17,925 bases of DNA from an uncultured Ellagibacter sp. (GCA_934661105.1 CAKUIV010000027.1:1-17925); one strand, 5' to 3'; positions 7,347-15,646 are shown, counted from the stretch's first letter. A program made the numbers and translations. The notes: generated from the letters alone by a model not told the origin.

Positions 7347-7360
7347 GGAAAATCCTCTCG

Positions 7361-7402
7361 AAAACAAACAGGTGGGGAAGCGTATCGTAACTTCCCCACC
7401 TG
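7361..7402 (-). terminator. terminator/attenuator hairpin between proS and the HAD gene
   Basis: A perfect 12-bp stem (7369-7380 with 7391-7402, 10-nt loop) is followed on the minus strand by TTTGTTTT (7361-7368). It would end the ispG-proS transcript. It sits about 155 bp past the proS stop and only 22 bp before the HAD phosphatase ATG. Confidence 0.8.
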
Positions 7403-7489
7403 AAAACGAATCCTTCTACCTGCGCGCGTCCACCGGCAATGTCGTGGCGCATGAAGCTTCCAGCACAGCATGGCACGGCACGACCCAAC

Positions 7490-7523
7490 TGCCGACTTGT
7501 CAGGGCTGCTCGCAGCGTCGGCA
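7490..7523 (-). other. nested perfect hairpin in the proS-HAD gap
   Basis: TGCCGAC (7490-7496) pairs exactly with GTCGGCA (7517-7523). Within it GCTGC (7505-7509) pairs with GCAGC (7512-7516). There is no U-run, so it is not an ordinary terminator. With the downstream terminator it makes the 209-bp gap a two-hairpin region. It may be a 3'-UTR stability element or part of a leader RNA for the next gene. Confidence 0.35.
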
Positions 7524-7555
7524 CGTCCGCCAACCGCTAAATCGGCGGAACAGCT

Positions 7556-9307
7556 CTACTCGAAGATGCCGTCGAACGAACCCAAGCCGGAAGGATGCTT
7601 GCGCGAATTGCGCTTCGCGAAGCGCAGCAGCTCGGCGATCGTCGCGAGCGACACGTCCTTCTTCTGGCCAGTACGGCGCAGCTTCACTTCCACCTTGCCC
7701 TCGGCGAGCCCGCGCTTGCCGACGACCACCTGCAGCGGCCAACCGATAAGGTCCGCATCGGCGAACTTCACGCCGGCACGCTCCTTGCGGTCGTCGACGA
7801 CGACCTCGAACCCGAGATCCGCGACTTCCTTCGCAAGCTTCTCGGCGGCGGGCTGCACTTCGTCATCGCCCACCGTCAGCGGAATAACGCACACATGAGC
7901 AGGCGCGACGTTGAACGGCCACTGGATGCCGTTCTCGTCGTTGTGCTGCTCGACGATGGCGGCCACGGTACGGGAAACGCCCACGCCGTAGCAACCCATG
8001 ATGAACGGGTGCTCGACGCCGTCTTCATCGTGGAAGGTGGCGCCCATGGTCTCGGAGTAGCGCGTGCCGAGCTGGAAAACCTGCGACACCTCGATGCCGC
8101 GTGAACCGGACAGCGGCAGACCGCACTCGGGGCAGCAGTCGCCCGGCTTCACGACGCAGAGGTCGGCCCAGTCGTCCACTTCGAAGTCACGACCGTAGGC
8201 GGCGCCGACGTAGTGGTAGTCGTCCTCGTTCGCACCGACGACCCAGTGCTTTATGCCCTTCAGGCTGCGGGCAGCGACGATGCGAGCGCCTTCCGGCAGC
8301 CCGACCGGGCCCATCGAGCCCTTATGCAAACCGAACGCCTGCATCTCCTCGTCGGTGAGCAGGGTGAACCCAGGCACCGCGCGGTCGGCCTTGATTTCGT
8401 TGAGTTCGTGGTTGCCGGGGATGAACATGACGACGAGCTTGCCGTCGGCGTCCTTGCCCGAAAGCGCCTTCACCGTGGAGGTGGCAGGGATCTTCAGGAA
8501 GTCGGCGAGATCCTCGATCGTGCGCACGCCGGGCGTGTGGATCTTCTCAAGCTCGGCCGCCTCGTATTCCGTGGGGCGCGCCAGGCATTCGCCAGCTTCG
8601 GTGTTCGCAGCATAACCGCAGGTGCAGTGCACGAGCTCGGCCTCGCCGGCAGGGGCAAGCGCCATGAACTCGGTCGTCACCTTGCCGCCGATCTGCCCGC
8701 CGTCGGCTTCGACCGGACGGTAGTCGAGCCCGCAGCGGTCGCAGATGGTGCCGTAGGCGCGGCTCATGTCGTCGTAGGTTTCCTGCAGCGATTCCTGCGT
8801 GGCATGGAACGAGTAGGCGTCCTTCATGATGAATTCGCGGCTGCGGAAAAGCCCCAGGCGCGGACGGATTTCGTCGCGGAACTTCACTTGGATCTGATAG
8901 AGCGTGCAGGGCAGCTCCTTGTAAGAGCGCAGCTCGTTGCGGATAAGAGACGTGATGAGCTCCTCATGGGTGGGCCCGAGGCAGAAGCCGTGATCGTGGC
9001 GGTCGGTCAGGCGCATCAGCTCGGGGCCGTAGTCGTCCCAGCGGCCCGATTCATGCCACAGCTCGGCCGGTTGCAGCGCCGGCATCATGATTTCCTGAGC
9101 GCCGATCTTGTCCATTTCCTCGCGCACGATGTTCTCGACTTTCGCGAGAACCTTAAGCCCCAGGGGAAGGAACGTGTACACACCAGAAGCCGTCTTGCGG
9201 ATCATTCCCGCGCGCAGCATCAGCTTGTGGCTCGCGATCTCGGCATCGGCCGGATCCTCTTTCAGCGTCGGAGCATACAGCTTGCTCATTCGCATGATTT
9301 CGCTCAT
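7556..9307 (-). CDS. proS: prolyl-tRNA synthetase (bacterial type, with editing domain)
   Basis: A 583-aa class II aminoacyl-tRNA synthetase that charges tRNA-Pro; the E. coli enzyme has 572 residues. Visible regions: the N-terminal segment MSKLYAPTLKEDPADAE, motif 1 region to about residue 75, motif 2 (FRDEIRPRLGLFRSREF, 143-159) and motif 3 (GCYGVGVSRTVAAIVEQ, 438-454). An inserted editing domain lies at about 230-400, with Lys280 at the position of E. coli Lys279 (TSTVKAL), so Ala-tRNA-Pro editing is probably active. The C-terminal anticodon-binding domain follows from about 470. The ATG overlaps the ispG stop as ATGA and AGGA lies just before it, so the two genes are translationally coupled. 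An ATG four codons later is possible. Confidence 0.98.
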   Translation of the reverse strand: MSEIMRMSKLYAPTLKEDPADAEIASHKLMLRAGMIRKTASGVYTFLPLGLKVLAKVENIVREEMDKIGAQEIMMPALQPAELWHESGRWDDYGPELMRLTDRHDHGFCLGPTHEELITSLIRNELRSYKELPCTLYQIQVKFRDEIRPRLGLFRSREFIMKDAYSFHATQESLQETYDDMSRAYGTICDRCGLDYRPVEADGGQIGGKVTTEFMALAPAGEAELVHCTCGYAANTEAGECLARPTEYEAAELEKIHTPGVRTIEDLADFLKIPATSTVKALSGKDADGKLVVMFIPGNHELNEIKADRAVPGFTLLTDEEMQAFGLHKGSMGPVGLPEGARIVAARSLKGIKHWVVGANEDDYHYVGAAYGRDFEVDDWADLCVVKPGDCCPECGLPLSGSRGIEVSQVFQLGTRYSETMGATFHDEDGVEHPFIMGCYGVGVSRTVAAIVEQHNDENGIQWPFNVAPAHVCVIPLTVGDDEVQPAAEKLAKEVADLGFEVVVDDRKERAGVKFADADLIGWPLQVVVGKRGLAEGKVEVKLRRTGQKKDVSLATIAELLRFAKRNSRKHPSGLGSFDGIFE

Positions 9308-10389
9308 AGTCTTCCTATCTCCTCCATCAACACGTCGACGATGGCGTGTTCTTCCACTTTCCTTAACACCTGACCGCCCTTGAACACGACGCCCACCCCG
9401 TCTCCGCAGGCGACGCCGATGTCGGCATCGCGCGCCTCACCGGGCCCGTTCACCACGCACCCCATGACGGCCACTTTCACCGGGACCTTCACGTTGCGCA
9501 AACGCTCTTCCACCTGCGTTGCCAGATCGATGAGGTTCACCTGACAGCGCCCGCACGTGGGGCAGCTGATGATCTCGGGGCCGCGGCGGCGCAAGTCGAG
9601 CGCCGAGAGCAGCGTCCAGCAAGCGCGCATTTCCACGACGGGATCGTCGGTAAGCGAGATACGCATGGTGTCGCCGATGCCCTCTTCCAGAAGAATCCCC
9701 AGGCCGCTGGCGCTTTTTATCACGCCCTGGAACCGCGTCCCCGCTTCGGTGATGCCGATATGCAGAGGAACCTTAGGGATTTCACGCGAAAGGATGCGAT
9801 AGGTGCGCACCGTGGTCATGACGTCATGAGCCTTCGCGCTCACCACCACGTCGTGGAAACCGCGTTCCTCGCAGTAGCGCACATAGGCGGCAGCCGACGC
9901 CGCGAGCTTCTCGGGCAAGGTGAGGTCGGCGCGCGCGGCAAGCTCTTGGTCGAGCGAGCCGGCGTTCACGCCGATTCGAATGGGAATGCCCGCTTCACCT
10001 GCGGCGTCGAGCACCGCGTCGGTCTTGGCGAGCCCACCGATGTTGCCGGGGTTGATGCGCAGCTTCGCCGCACCGCGCCGTGCCGCCTCGATGGCGATCT
10101 GCGGGTCGAAGTGCACATCGGCGACGACGGGAAGCGGCGAGCGCTTGCACACCTCCCCGAACACGTCAAGATACCGGCGATGCGGAATCGCCATGCGAAC
10201 CACTTCGCAGCCCGCATCAGCAAGCGCGTTGATCTGGCTCACGTTGGCCTCAACGTCGTCAGCAGGCGCGTTGAGCATCGATTGGACGACGACGGGAGCC
10301 CCGCCGCCAAGGGGAACGTCGCCCACCATCACACGATGCGTGAGCTGGTTGGGTTTCGATTCATTGGTTGTAAGGTCTTCGTTGCACAT
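9304..10389 (-). CDS. ispG: 4-hydroxy-3-methylbut-2-en-1-yl diphosphate synthase (IspG/GcpE)
   Basis: A 361-aa iron-sulfur enzyme of the MEP isoprenoid pathway, converting MEcPP to HMBPP. The TIM-barrel half begins with VMVGDVPLGGGAPVVVQSM. The C-terminal half carries the [4Fe-4S] ligands Cys276, Cys279 (SCPTCGRC) and Cys311 (MGCVVNGPGE), with the nearby conserved Glu318. I place the start at the ATG 10387-10389: an upstream GTG at 10446 would add a non-family segment running through the promoter. No Shine-Dalgarno precedes this ATG, but an extended -10 does, at exactly the distance expected for a leaderless mRNA. It ends in ATGA overlap with proS. Isoprenoid and proS pairing has no metabolic logic that I know of; it looks like a housekeeping operon. 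Confidence 0.97.
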   Translation of the reverse strand: MCNEDLTTNESKPNQLTHRVMVGDVPLGGGAPVVVQSMLNAPADDVEANVSQINALADAGCEVVRMAIPHRRYLDVFGEVCKRSPLPVVADVHFDPQIAIEAARRGAAKLRINPGNIGGLAKTDAVLDAAGEAGIPIRIGVNAGSLDQELAARADLTLPEKLAASAAAYVRYCEERGFHDVVVSAKAHDVMTTVRTYRILSREIPKVPLHIGITEAGTRFQGVIKSASGLGILLEEGIGDTMRISLTDDPVVEMRACWTLLSALDLRRRGPEIISCPTCGRCQVNLIDLATQVEERLRNVKVPVKVAVMGCVVNGPGEARDADIGVACGDGVGVVFKGGQVLRKVEEHAIVDVLMEEIGRL

Positions 10390-10396
10390 GGTGAGT

Positions 10397-10405
10397 ATTC
10401 TACCA
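10397..10405 (-). promoter_or_regulatory. extended -10 promoter of ispG-proS, probably leaderless
   Basis: Minus strand TGGTAGAAT: TAGAAT (10397-10402) matches 5 of 6 and carries the TGn extension. Seven bases separate it from the ATG, which puts the start point at or one base from the start codon. No good -35 is seen. The promoter is insulated from the upstream hom gene by the terminator at 10455-10495. Confidence 0.55.
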
Positions 10406-10450
10406 GCGTTGGCAGGCGGGCGCGAAGACGCCTGCGAGAAAGGCACAAGA

Positions 10451-10495
10451 CGCAGAAAAATGAAAATCCCCGACGGAGACGCACCGCCGGGGATT
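10451..10495 (-). terminator. rho-independent terminator of lysA-hom
   Basis: Minus strand: AATCCCCG (10465-10472) pairs with CGGGGATT (10488-10495); after one A-C mismatch the stem continues as CGG/CCG, with a 7-nt loop. The hairpin is followed by TTTTCATTTTTC. It begins 5 bases after the hom stop codon. This is a clear intrinsic terminator. Confidence 0.9.
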
Positions 10496-10499
10496 GTGT

Positions 10500-11783
10500 T
10501 TAGTCTTCGACGCGAATAACGGAAGGCTCAGCACGCAACACATCGTCGAGCTGGGCGATTTCGGCAAGCACCGCGCGAACGGAGGCCTCGGTCGCCGTAT
10601 GGGTCACGTACGACAGATTCACCGTGGCATGCTCGGAATTGCCACGCTGCACCACCGAACGCACAGAAACGCCGTGCTTGGCGAACACGCCGGCCATCGC
10701 CGCAAGCACGCCGGAGCGGTCGGCAACGGCGAAGCGGATGTAGTACTTGGTCTTCAAATCGTCCATCGGCACGATCGCGAGGTCGTCGGTGCAGGTGCAG
10801 CCCACGACCGGCGGAATTCCCATGGAGAGGTGCCGCGCAACTTCAAGCACGTCGCCCATGACAGCGCTCGCAGCCGCACCCGCGCCTGCGCCTTCACCGA
10901 AGAACATCGTCTCGCCGACCGCGTCGCCCGTGACGTAAATCGCGTTGAACACGCCATTCACCGTTGCGAGCTGGTGCGTCTTCGGCAGCATGGTCGGGTG
11001 AACACGCACATCGATCCCTTCGGGCGCGCGATGCGCGATGGCCAGAAGCTTGATGACGTAGCCCATGTCGTCGGCGGTTTCCAAATCGAGCGTCGTAACG
11101 TTGCGAATGCCCTCCGTGTACACGTCGGAAATGGTCACGCGTGAATTGAACGCGATCGACGCGAGGATGGCGATCTTCGCCGCAGCGTCGAATCCGTCGA
11201 CGTCGGCGGACGGGTCGGCTTCGGCGAAACCCTTCTCCTGCGCTTCCTTGAGCGCCTCGTCGTAGGACAGCCCGTTTTCGACCATGCGGGTAAGCATATA
11301 GTTGGTCGTGCCGTTCACGATGCCCATGACGGAGCTGATCTCGTTCGCGAAGAGCGAGTGCTTGAGCGGGCCGATGATGGGAATGCCGCCGCCGACGGAT
11401 GCCTCGAAGGCGATCTCGCGGTTCATCTTCTCGGCGAGCGCCATGACTTCCTCGCCATAGGTCGCCATGAGCGCCTTATTGGCGGTGACGACGTTCTTGC
11501 CGGCAGCAAGCGCCTTGGTGACCAAATCGCGCGCGGCCGTGGTGCCGCCGATGAGCTCGATCACGATATCGATGTCGGGATCGTTCACGATGTCGTTGTA
11601 GTCGGCCGTGAACAAATCGCCCACGCCATGGGCCTCGGCCTGTGCTTTCTCGCGCGAACACACACGAACGAGTTCAAGATCGATGCCGTAGTGACGCTTG
11701 AAATCTTCCTTATGCTTTTGCAGGATGTCGATGCAGCCGCCGCCGACGGTGCCGGTGCCGACAAGTCCGAGTTTGATGGTCAT
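10500..11783 (-). CDS. hom: homoserine dehydrogenase (with C-terminal ACT domain)
   Basis: A 427-aa cytoplasmic enzyme that reduces aspartate semialdehyde to homoserine, the branch to threonine and methionine. The N-terminal NAD(P)-binding motif is GLVGTGTVGG (6-15). The family segment GKNVVTANKAL (95-105) and the catalytic region with Asp199 and Lys203 (DGFDAAAKIA) are present. A C-terminal ACT domain from about residue 349 (IRFAVADRSGVLA) suggests feedback control, usually by threonine. The length is standard for the monofunctional ACT-containing type. The ATG at 11783 is preceded by CAGGAG with a 7-base gap. The stop of lysA lies 19 bp upstream, so the two form an operon covering two branches from the same semialdehyde pool. 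Stop TAA at 10500-10502. Confidence 0.97.
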   Translation of the reverse strand: MTIKLGLVGTGTVGGGCIDILQKHKEDFKRHYGIDLELVRVCSREKAQAEAHGVGDLFTADYNDIVNDPDIDIVIELIGGTTAARDLVTKALAAGKNVVTANKALMATYGEEVMALAEKMNREIAFEASVGGGIPIIGPLKHSLFANEISSVMGIVNGTTNYMLTRMVENGLSYDEALKEAQEKGFAEADPSADVDGFDAAAKIAILASIAFNSRVTISDVYTEGIRNVTTLDLETADDMGYVIKLLAIAHRAPEGIDVRVHPTMLPKTHQLATVNGVFNAIYVTGDAVGETMFFGEGAGAGAAASAVMGDVLEVARHLSMGIPPVVGCTCTDDLAIVPMDDLKTKYYIRFAVADRSGVLAAMAGVFAKHGVSVRSVVQRGNSEHATVNLSYVTHTATEASVRAVLAEIAQLDDVLRAEPSVIRVED

Positions 11784-11802
11784 GAATAGTCTCCTGGGTT
11801 AC

Positions 11803-13158
11803 TTAGATGTCGCGAGCGTACAGGTCCGCGTAGGTTTCACGTCGGGTCACCACGCGCGCGTCGCCGTCCTTCACGAACACGACCGCCGGCTTGGGCTGAC
11901 CGTTGTAGTTGCTCGACATGGTCGAGCAGTACGCGCCCGTGGCGAACACGCACGCGATGTCGCCCACTTCGGGGTGCTGGATGGGCATGTCGATGACGAC
12001 CGCGTCGCCGCTTTCGCAGTGCTTGCCGCACAGCGTGACGATTTCGGTACGGGGTTCGGCAGCCTTGTTGGCGATGACGGGCTCGTAGTCGGCGTGGTAA
12101 AGCGCGGTGCGGATGTTGTCGGACATGCCGCCGTCGATGGCCACGAACTTGCGGATGCCGGGCAGCGTTTTCAGGATGCCCACAGTGTAGAGCGTGACGC
12201 CCGCGTTTGCGACAAGACTGCGACCAGGCTCGACGAGGATATGAGGCTCGTCAACACCGTACTTCTCGCAGAAATCCTTCACCGCCATCGTGGTGCATTC
12301 CGCGAACTCGTCGATGGACGAGGGCTTGTCCTCGGCGGTGTAGGCCACGCCCAGGCCGCCGCCCAAGTCAAGCTCGGTGATGGCGATGCCGTACTCCTTC
12401 TGCACGCGGGCGATGAACGCCACCATGACCTCGGCCGCCTCGCGGAACGAATGGAGCGCGAAGATCTGCGAGCCGATGTGGCAATGGAAGCCCACGAGCT
12501 TCACGTTCGGCGCCTCGATGGCATCCTTCACGCACGTGAACGCGAAGTCGTTGAGCATGGTGAAGCCGAACTTGCTGTCTTCGCAGCCGGTGCGGATGTA
12601 TTCATGGGTGTCGGCCTCGACGCCCGGCGTGATACGCATGAGAATTTCCTGCTCAACGCCCAACCTTCCCGCGATTTCCGACACACGCGCAAGCTCGATG
12701 CGGCTGTCGACCACGATGCGCCCGACGCCCGCCGAGATCGCCTCGGTGAGCTCGGCCGGGGTCTTGTTGTTGCCGTGCACGACCACGCGTTCCATGGGGA
12801 AACCGGCCATCTGCGCGCAGGCAAGCTCGCCGCCGCCCGACACGTCGAGGCACATGCCTTCCTCGTTGGCGATGCGCACGACTTCCTTGTTCAGAAACGC
12901 CTTGCTCGCGTACGCGATGTCGGAGTTCGTGTAACGGGAATGGAACGACTCGCGATAGCTCTCCATGCGAAAGCGTAGGTCGGCTTCGTCGAACACGTAG
13001 AGCGCGGTTCCCTCTTCATGGGCGAGCTTCACCATATCGACCCCACCGATGAACAGGTGGTTGTCGCGAACCTCGGCGGTGCGGGGAAGCACCTCGCCCA
13101 GGTCCATGGTAGTGCGCATGTCGGGCTTCTTGCTTGTATCGGATGCAGGTAAAGACAT
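11803..13158 (-). CDS. lysA: diaminopimelate decarboxylase
   Basis: A 451-aa PLP enzyme, fold-type III, that decarboxylates meso-diaminopimelate to lysine. The PLP lysine is Lys86 in AYASKAF. Also present are HCHIGSQI (225-232), the glycine-rich phosphate loop DLGGGLG (264-270), EPGRS (310-314) and the active-site signature CGKHCESGD (377-385, Cys381 from the neighbouring subunit). The ATG at 13158 is chosen because AAGGA precedes it and the family's N-terminus fits; the frame stays open upstream without family sequence. First gene of a lysA-hom operon. The upstream gap to the histidine kinase gene (176 bp) holds no convincing terminator, so some readthrough from the kinase operon is possible. 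Confidence 0.97.
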   Translation of the reverse strand: MSLPASDTSKKPDMRTTMDLGEVLPRTAEVRDNHLFIGGVDMVKLAHEEGTALYVFDEADLRFRMESYRESFHSRYTNSDIAYASKAFLNKEVVRIANEEGMCLDVSGGGELACAQMAGFPMERVVVHGNNKTPAELTEAISAGVGRIVVDSRIELARVSEIAGRLGVEQEILMRITPGVEADTHEYIRTGCEDSKFGFTMLNDFAFTCVKDAIEAPNVKLVGFHCHIGSQIFALHSFREAAEVMVAFIARVQKEYGIAITELDLGGGLGVAYTAEDKPSSIDEFAECTTMAVKDFCEKYGVDEPHILVEPGRSLVANAGVTLYTVGILKTLPGIRKFVAIDGGMSDNIRTALYHADYEPVIANKAAEPRTEIVTLCGKHCESGDAVVIDMPIQHPEVGDIACVFATGAYCSTMSSNYNGQPKPAVVFVKDGDARVVTRRETYADLYARDI

Positions 13159-13189
13159 AGCTGTCCTTTCTAAGCTGTGGAATTTTCCC

Positions 13190-13198
13190 AGTCTATCA
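13190..13198 (-). promoter_or_regulatory. possible extended -10 promoter of lysA-hom
   Basis: Minus strand TGATAGACT: the hexamer TAGACT matches 4 of 6 and has the TGn extension. The start would be near 13183, about 25 nt before the ATG. No -35 is apparent; an alternating CG run lies just upstream. The match is weak. Confidence 0.3.
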
Positions 13199-13334
13199 TT
13201 CGCGCGCGCGAGCTTCGTTTCCCATTCGTAAAAAGCACGCGTTCTATAGGCGGATGCGGCACGAGGCAAGCGGCGCAAACGCATGGAGCGCCCGCCATCG
13301 GGCCGCAACCGGATCGAAAGACCGGCATCTGCCC

Positions 13335-14783
13335 CTATGCCCGGCACAACTTCAGCGTGAACGACGCCCCCTCCAAGGAACCCTTCCCAGCAACAAGAGT
13401 CGCGCCCATACGCCCCGCCGCCGACTGGGCGATAGCGAGCCCCAGCCCCACATGGCCCCCTTCGCCTTTGTAGCAGCGCTCGAACACATGGGGAAGGTCA
13501 TCGGCATTTATTCCCGGACCGTCATCGGAAACCTCGACCGAGGCCGAATCTCTCTCGGCGAACACCGACATGCGCACCTCGCCTTCCGCATAGCGGATCG
13601 CGTTCGAAAGCACGTTGTCGAGCACGCTGCCCAGCAACTCCTCGGTCGCAAGCGCCGCGACCTCTTCCTCGGGCGCCTCGACTCGCACGGACACGTCGCG
13701 CGCGGACGCGAGACCCCGCGCGCGATCGGCGCAGCGCAGCGTCGCCGCGACGAGATCGACCCGTTGCAAATCGGCGGGGCCTGATTCCCCCTCCAACCGC
13801 GATAGCGACAGCAGCCCCTCGACGACCTCGGTGAGCCGCACGCTTTCGTCCATGATGACGCGCGCGGCGCGCTGCGGCGGGTCGAACACGCCTTGTTCGA
13901 TCCCCTGTGCATAGCCACCGATCGACATGAGGGGGCTTCGCAACTCATGAGATACGTTCGCGAGGAATCGCTTCTGACTCTGCTCCGCGCGCTCAAGGCG
14001 CCTCGACATGCCGTTCATGGAGCGCCGTAGATCCTCGAGTTCCCCGAGCTTGAACGCCGGCTCTATTTCCGCGAAATCCCCGCCCCCTATGCGCTCGGAT
14101 TCGCGGCAAAGCCGCTTGAGCGGGCGCGTTATGCTGCGAGCCGTTGCCGCCAATGCAACGAGGGCAAGAGCGGAAAACGCCGACGAGATGCCCAAAACGA
14201 GAAGCGACGACGCATCGACCCATTCCCCGATATGGGAAGTCGGGCAATACACGATAACCCACCCGAGGTGCCCGGCATTCGACGGTGGGTCGTACAGCGC
14301 GGCAAGGTAGGTTTCCCCATCGCTTGCGGAAAGCGTTACCGGGCCGCCCTCGCCTGCGCCCGTTTCCCCCAAATAACTCGCGAAATCGGCGGCGAGGGGC
14401 GCCATCTGCTCGCGAAGCTGCTCGTTTCGGGGGTACACCGTCTTCAGCGTGTCAGACAAGATAAGCAAACGCGCGTTGCCTCCGAGCTGCGAGGCGGTCG
14501 ATCCCGCGCTTTTGAGGAACCCGGATACCCTCTCGTCTTGCGAGGAGCCCGCAGTCGACGACTCCCCCGAACCAAGCTCTTCGGTCAACCAGCTTTCAAG
14601 CAACGGCTCGATCTGCTGCTGCAGAGAAAAAAGCTCACGGGAAGCCTCGTCGTAAGCGTAGCGCGTGGCACTCACGTGGAAGACGAGGCACGAAAGCGGC
14701 GGGAGAAGCACGAGCAGCACTGCAGGCGCGAAAAGACGTGCGAGCATGCTGCGCCCGCCGCGTCGCTTACCGCCTGCGCTCAT
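13335..14783 (-). CDS. two-component sensor histidine kinase
   Basis: A 482-aa membrane kinase. Order: basic cytoplasmic start, TM helix (about 14-36), extracytoplasmic sensor of about 150 residues (37-190), TM helix (191-213), HAMP linker (about 214-268), HisKA with His279 in SHELRSP, and HATPase with N-box Asn390/Asn394, DDGPG and GLGLA. The sensor region has a Ser/Gly-rich insert near residues 71-85 and resembles a double-Cache-like or PAS-like fold, but I cannot name its ligand. The ATG at 14783 overlaps the stop of the response regulator as ATGA and follows GGGGAGGGGAG, so translation is coupled. The longer in-frame extension is only a shadow of the regulator gene. Its targets probably include the divergent secreted protein. 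Confidence 0.93.
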   Translation of the reverse strand: MSAGGKRRGGRSMLARLFAPAVLLVLLPPLSCLVFHVSATRYAYDEASRELFSLQQQIEPLLESWLTEELGSGESSTAGSSQDERVSGFLKSAGSTASQLGGNARLLILSDTLKTVYPRNEQLREQMAPLAADFASYLGETGAGEGGPVTLSASDGETYLAALYDPPSNAGHLGWVIVYCPTSHIGEWVDASSLLVLGISSAFSALALVALAATARSITRPLKRLCRESERIGGGDFAEIEPAFKLGELEDLRRSMNGMSRRLERAEQSQKRFLANVSHELRSPLMSIGGYAQGIEQGVFDPPQRAARVIMDESVRLTEVVEGLLSLSRLEGESGPADLQRVDLVAATLRCADRARGLASARDVSVRVEAPEEEVAALATEELLGSVLDNVLSNAIRYAEGEVRMSVFAERDSASVEVSDDGPGINADDLPHVFERCYKGEGGHVGLGLAIAQSAAGRMGATLVAGKGSLEGASFTLKLCRA

Positions 14784-15490
14784 CTCCCCTCCCCTTCGGC
14801 GATGCGGAATCCAAACCCCCAGACCGTCTCCACGCTCACGCTGCCGCCGGCCGCCTTGAGCTTGCGGCGCAACCGCTTCACAAGATCGTCCGCCACGCGC
14901 GTGTCGGCGCGCCAATCGATCCCCCAGAGGGCATTGAGAAGCTCTTCCCTGCTCACCGCGCGGTTTTCGCGCTCTACAAGGTAGACGAGGAAGTCGAACT
15001 CGGCAGGCGTGAGCGGCAGGCGCTCCCCACCTAAAAACGCGTCGCGCCGCTCGGGGGAAAGCCGCAGCGCCCCGAACGAGACCTCGCCCGGCACAGCCCC
15101 GTCAGCGGGCGCAGGCTCGCTTTTCCGCGAGCGACGGAGAACCGCCTTGACGCGCGCGACGAGCTCGATCGGCAAAAACGGCTTTACCAGGTAATCGTCG
15201 CAGCCGAGCGTAAGCCCCGTCACCCGATCGTACGGGCTGTCCTTCGCCGACACGATGATGATGGGGAGGTCCTCATGACCGCAACGCAGCGTCGAGCATA
15301 CGGCAAGCCCGTCCACCCCCGGCATCATGATATCGAGTATCACCAGGTCGGGAATGTTGTTTTCGCATGCTTCAAGCAAATCGGTCCCCTTTTCGAAGGA
15401 TTCGACCTCATAGCCCTCCCGGAAAAGGAACGCTGCGATGAGCTCGCGGATGTTCTGCTCGTCGTCGGCAAGGTAAATGCGTTCGGCCAC
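14780..15490 (-). CDS. OmpR/PhoB-family response regulator
   Basis: A 236-aa DNA-binding regulator. The receiver domain has acidic pocket Asp9/Asp10, phosphoacceptor Asp53 (LDIMMPG), Ser81 (VSAKD) and Lys103 (VKP). A Pro/Ala-rich linker (about 122-135) leads to the winged helix domain (136-230) with TPAEFDFLVYL and the recognition-helix region DDLVKRLRRKL. I choose the GTG at 15490 because AGAGGAA (15494-15500) precedes it and the receiver then starts normally (VAERIYLADDEQ). ATGs at 15520 and 15526 are in frame but have no ribosome site. It forms an operon with the histidine kinase by a 4-base overlap and lies divergent to the gene for a secreted SUMF-FN3-hydrolase protein. Such regulators often control adjacent divergent genes. 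Confidence 0.94.
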   Translation of the reverse strand: MAERIYLADDEQNIRELIAAFLFREGYEVESFEKGTDLLEACENNIPDLVILDIMMPGVDGLAVCSTLRCGHEDLPIIIVSAKDSPYDRVTGLTLGCDDYLVKPFLPIELVARVKAVLRRSRKSEPAPADGAVPGEVSFGALRLSPERRDAFLGGERLPLTPAEFDFLVYLVERENRAVSREELLNALWGIDWRADTRVADDLVKRLRRKLKAAGGSVSVETVWGFGFRIAEGEGR

Positions 15491-15515
15491 CGTTTCCTCT
15501 TTTCTCTTCACGCGA

Positions 15516-15544
15516 ATCATACCCATGACGGCTCGAGGAGAAAA
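15516..15544 (-). promoter_or_regulatory. possible promoter of the two-component operon
   Basis: Minus strand: -10 TATGAT (15516-15521, 5 of 6), 17-bp spacer, weak -35 TTTTCT (15539-15544, 3 of 6). It gives a leader of about 20 nt containing the ribosome site for the GTG start. A weak -35 would suit an activated promoter. Confidence 0.35.
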
Positions 15545-15606
15545 CCACCTTGCCACGACATTGCCGCAGTTTAACCGTAGAAGCGCCAGCAAGGGCTTTC
15601 CTACGC

Positions 15607-15646
15607 TTGATGTTGATTCGCACGGCGCCGCTTGAATGAGCGGCGC
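15607..15646. promoter_or_regulatory. candidate operator region between regulator and secreted-protein genes
   Basis: Two TTGAT hexad repeats sit one turn-half apart (15607-15611 and 15613-15617). They are followed by a perfect 8-bp inverted repeat, GCGCCGCT/AGCGGCGC (15625-15632 and 15639-15646, 6-nt loop). OmpR-type regulators usually bind direct repeats, so the TTGAT pair is the more likely contact. The hairpin lies about 35 bp before the secreted protein's ATG and is not followed by a U-run. The binding role is inference. No convincing sigma70 promoter for the + strand gene is visible in 15545-15680. Confidence 0.3.

Noticed and set aside
8213..9373. 386-codon open frame on the + strand opposite proS
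   Set aside because: Antisense shadow of a complete prolyl-tRNA synthetase; no recognisable domain.
11698..12978. 426-codon open frame on the + strand opposite lysA and the lysA-hom junction
   Set aside because: Runs across two well-supported genes; His/Asp/Val-rich composition typical of a shadow frame.
13201..13210. Alternating CG run upstream of lysA as a possible Z-DNA or regulatory element
   Set aside because: Only ten bases in a GC-rich genome; expected by chance.
13159..13334. Possible lysine riboswitch or terminator between the kinase gene and lysA
   Set aside because: The gap is too short and shows only small hairpins (for example GCCCG-CCAT-CGGGC) without a U-run or a lysine-riboswitch-like layout.
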